Assembly: GCA_020722645.1 (NCBI GenBank)
Contig: DYKL01000166.1
Span: 1 to 7,488, forward strand
Direction: 5' to 3'
DNA: 7,488 nt
Origin: Acetofilamentum sp.
Lineage (GTDB): Bacteria > Bacteroidota > Bacteroidia > Bacteroidales > JAFGUD01
In this document: piece by piece, positions 5,315 to 7,488 of the stretch
Numbering within the stretch: position 1 is the first letter of the stretch
Layout of the letters: each line of letters opens with the position of its first letter
The notes under the pieces: generated by a model
Told to the model about the DNA's origin: nothing
The model's database searches: none
Seen by the model: only the letters and a program-made list of their open reading frames with translations
Made by a program: the position numbers and the translations under genes

Positions 5315-7051
5315 TTACATTACTCTTTTCACGTAAATTTTATTATCATTCATTGAAACCGAAATTTCTTTTACTGAAACATTATCAATAGTATAATTTT
5401 TTTCAGTTTTTTCAATAATTTTTTCAGAATTTTCTTTCAGCCACAAATTATATTCATTTTCTGTCAAAGACGATTCTTTCCAGAATTCAATTTCGTTAAA
5501 TGCAGGTTCATTAAATCTTTTTTGAATAAAATCTTTATCAATATAAGCAATTAAACTGCCTGCTTTGGGACCTTGTTGTTTGTTTAACATTACTCTGTAT
5601 ATAGCTTCAAAAGCTAATTTCGGATTAATAGGAGTTAGTCTGGAAGCATCAAAAACTGCAGTTTGGAAATTATCTTCCGTAGGCTTGATATTTTTAATAT
5701 GTTCAGCAAATATTCTAAGAAATGCTATTTGAGTCTGACTTAATTCATTTGCTTCTAAAGGCATTTTTTCCTGTAACTGAATACGTTCTTCTTCGGAAGC
5801 AAGATTTTTTAACCAATATTTGGCAGCATTAACACGTCTTTCGAGATTTTTCTTTTCTGCGTTAGTTAGTTTTCTGTTTAATCTTTCTTCTACCTTTTCA
5901 TTAATATTAATGTGTGGCAACTGGATTAAAGTTACTATCAATGAAAAATCAACAACTTCATATTTTTCATCAGAAAAAACATTTGACAAAGTATAAATTT
6001 GTTTTTCGTAATCAACAAGCTCTGTACCTTGAATAAATTTATTGTGTAATTTGTCGTAATCATTGAACAACTTTGTAATAAACATTTGCGAAGGTTCAAA
6101 ATTAATTGCTCTTTTAGGTTGTGTATTTAACATCAAATACCGCAATATTTCAGCAGGCAAAAAATTTGTCATATCCCTTGCAGTCGCACCAATCCCTTTT
6201 GAAGACGACATTTTAGCACCACCCAACAAGAAAAATCCATAAGGAATATTTACTGGTGGATTATAATTGAAGATTTTACGACTAACTGCATCAGCAACAT
6301 CTCTTGAACCACCGCGTGTGTTATGGTCGGTTCCGGCACCTTCTATTGTGATATTCAGATATTTCCACTTAGCAGCCCATTCAACTTTATAAGGTAATTT
6401 TCCGTTGCCGTTAAAAGGAGACATTTTCCCTTTATGCCCGCAACCTTTTGCCCAAGTAACCATATCATCGCGACATACATAAGTAGCTTCTTTGCCGTCC
6501 CAGTCAATAATCTGAGTTGTGCCTAACTTTCCGCATTTTTCGCATACTACCTGTGCCGGAAACCAATCATTTGGGCGGTCTGAATTACTTACTCTTTTGT
6601 ATATTTCACGAACTTCGGCAGCACGGCTCAAAAGAGTGTCAATAGCCTCGTTAAAAAAACCGCTTTTGTAATAATCACGCATATAATAAAATTCAGCCTC
6701 AGCTCCGATTTCGTCAAAAATTTTGAAAAAGTCCGAAATATAATGCATAGCTAAATCTTTATGTTCTGAACCTTTTGGAGCAGGTACATTTGATAAAGGA
6801 GCACCTAAGTATTTATCATATTTTTCGGCTGTTTCACCACCCGGCAACTCGTCCATCGGGTCATAGTCGTCTGAACCATATATATTTTTGACTTTTATTC
6901 CTTTATCTTTCAAAAACTTATAAACTGCATCGTGTATTAAAACACCACGTAACGCACCTACGTGAGGTTTTCCAGAAGGAGATTTTGCATCATTAACTAC
7001 CTGAACATCAGCGTCATGTAGTTTTTTTTCTAAATCGTCTAACCAACTCAT
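5315..7051 (-). CDS. lysS: Class I lysyl-tRNA synthetase
   Basis: The 578-residue enzyme would charge tRNA-Lys with lysine using ATP, in the cytoplasm. Class I signatures are clear: the HIGH-type motif PHVG at 29-32 within AKSPSGKPHVGALRG, and KMSSSKG at 280-286 preceded by PYGFFLLGGA. EGAGTDHNTRGGSRD (237-251) is the amino-acid/adenylate pocket segment of this family. Zinc-type cysteines are seen at 170, 173, 193 and 204 (CEKCGK, YVC, GCGH). Residues 440-512 carry the late-domain pattern GPKAG-LIAYIDKDFIQKRF. This is the archaeal-type LysRS, unrelated in fold to the class II LysRS common in bacteria. It is longer than typical class I enzymes (about 520-540): residues 380-435 are a charged helical stretch and 515-578 a Lys/Glu-rich tail. 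All motifs are intact, so it looks functional. Transcription probably starts from the TACATTTGC box at 7079-7087. No T-box is seen. Confidence 0.93.
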   Translation of the reverse strand: MSWLDDLEKKLHDADVQVVNDAKSPSGKPHVGALRGVLIHDAVYKFLKDKGIKVKNIYGSDDYDPMDELPGGETAEKYDKYLGAPLSNVPAPKGSEHKDLAMHYISDFFKIFDEIGAEAEFYYMRDYYKSGFFNEAIDTLLSRAAEVREIYKRVSNSDRPNDWFPAQVVCEKCGKLGTTQIIDWDGKEATYVCRDDMVTWAKGCGHKGKMSPFNGNGKLPYKVEWAAKWKYLNITIEGAGTDHNTRGGSRDVADAVSRKIFNYNPPVNIPYGFFLLGGAKMSSSKGIGATARDMTNFLPAEILRYLMLNTQPKRAINFEPSQMFITKLFNDYDKLHNKFIQGTELVDYEKQIYTLSNVFSDEKYEVVDFSLIVTLIQLPHININEKVEERLNRKLTNAEKKNLERRVNAAKYWLKNLASEEERIQLQEKMPLEANELSQTQIAFLRIFAEHIKNIKPTEDNFQTAVFDASRLTPINPKLAFEAIYRVMLNKQQGPKAGSLIAYIDKDFIQKRFNEPAFNEIEFWKESSLTENEYNLWLKENSEKIIEKTEKNYTIDNVSVKEISVSMNDNKIYVKRVM

Positions 7052-7078
7052 TTTTAAATTATTTTGATTTTTTGCTCG

Positions 7079-7087
7079 GCAAATGTA
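7079..7087 (-). promoter_or_regulatory. -7 box TACATTTGC of the LysRS gene
   Basis: On the minus strand TACATTTGC, identical to the box at 212-220, ends 27 bases before the LysRS ATG. An upstream TTG is not evident; a nine-A tract lies just upstream instead. Confidence 0.55.
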
Positions 7088-7164
7088 ATATTTTTTTTTG
7101 AATTAAGAATATGGGAATTACGAATAATGAATAATGAATGTTGAATTTTGAATGGTATTGTTTC

Positions 7165-7420
7165 ATTTACTTCGTACCTCGTAATGACGTTTTTAAATTG
7201 TTGGCTGACGCCTTATATCAAGTTTGTCGAGTTGAAGCAATGAAACAACTTCAATGAGAAGAGGTACGAAGCAAAACTTCATTGAGAGTTAAAACTTCTC
7301 TGCGAGGCTTTGCGAAGCAGACTCTACGAAGCACCTGCTTGGGCGTAAGATTGCGTCGCAAAACGTCATTGCGATACACGAAGCAAAGCCTCGCAATGAC
7401 ACAAAGCGTATGAAGCAAAT
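7165..7420. repeat. Cluster of inverted and direct repeats, non-coding
   Basis: This stretch is richer in G/C than its surroundings and has no credible gene. Perfect inverted pairs are 7170-7180 with 7261-7271 (11 bp), 7183-7193 with 7360-7370 (11 bp), 7301-7313 with 7383-7395 (13 bp) and 7365-7374 with 7391-7400 (10 bp, TCATTGCGA type). CGAAGCA or a near form recurs near 7267, 7314, 7328, 7379 and 7412. The words resemble the dispersed TCATTGCGAGG/CGAAGCAA intergenic repeats I remember from many bacterial genomes; I infer two or more diverged copies in opposite orientations. The preceding 7100-7160 is simple A/T-rich sequence with GAATAATGAATAATGAAT-like words. Confidence 0.7.
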
Positions 7421-7471
7421 GAAGCAATGTAAAGATTATTTATTACTGAAAATTTTTGGTTTAGCTAATTT

Positions 7472-7480
7472 TAATTTTGC
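7472..7480 (+). promoter_or_regulatory. -7 box TAATTTTGC facing the right edge
   Basis: TAATTTTGC fits TAnnTTTGC on the plus strand and ends eight bases before the window does. It probably serves a gene beyond the window, divergent from LysRS. No TTG is found at the expected 19-21 base spacing. Confidence 0.4.
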
Positions 7481-7488
7481 AAAAAAAT

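Noticed and set aside
7290..7370. Minus-strand open frame of 26 codons starting with ATG at 7370
   Set aside because: It lies wholly within the repeat cluster, is Cys/Arg-rich with no family resemblance, and has no promoter or leader.
7165..7420. CRISPR array or tRNA in the repeat cluster
   Set aside because: Repeats are unequal, inverted and irregularly spaced without uniform spacers, and no cloverleaf with a T-loop GTTC motif can be drawn.

Overview
The window reads as chromosomal DNA from a low-GC member of the Bacteroidota, probably Bacteroidales-like. Promoter-like boxes fit TAnnTTTGC, the sigma consensus of this phylum, and the start codons follow A/T-rich leaders without a Shine-Dalgarno sequence. 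The proteins also fit: two lipoproteins, an OmpP1/FadL-type outer membrane protein and a YafK-type L,D-transpeptidase homologue. No species can be named from sequence alone.

Layout, left to right. Positions 1-230 are non-coding and hold a short palindrome that resembles a transposon end, then a promoter. Three plus-strand envelope genes follow: a secreted YkuD/YafK-type protein (231-968), a lipoprotein with an extreme Tyr/Trp-rich and then Asn/Ser-rich composition (1049-2209), and an OmpP1/FadL-like barrel (2274-3740). A hairpin terminator lies between the second and third genes and another follows the third.

Positions 3795-4500 look empty by simple ORF criteria. On the minus strand, however, they hold a decayed gene of about 180 codons whose pieces read well in three frames. 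It is broken by a 160-bp MITE-like insertion with imperfect terminal inverted repeats and a 6-bp direct repeat, by a one-base frameshift and by an in-frame TAA. This is the main discovery in the window. The palindrome at the left edge matches the insertion's terminal repeat, so a second relic of the same family is probably present.

The right half is on the minus strand: a small lipoprotein with a lipocalin-like look (4652-5155), an 18-bp A-tract tandem repeat overlapping a terminator, and a complete class I lysyl-tRNA synthetase (5315-7051). Class I LysRS is the archaeal type and is not what I expect in most Bacteroidota. Upstream of it lie about 400 non-coding bases with a cluster of inverted and direct repeats built on TCATTGCGAGG and CGAAGCA words, then a plus-strand promoter box at the right edge, probably for a gene beyond the window.

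The genes do not form one pathway. The left three share an envelope theme; the LysRS is a translation housekeeping gene. I see no defence system, CRISPR array, tRNA or rRNA here.
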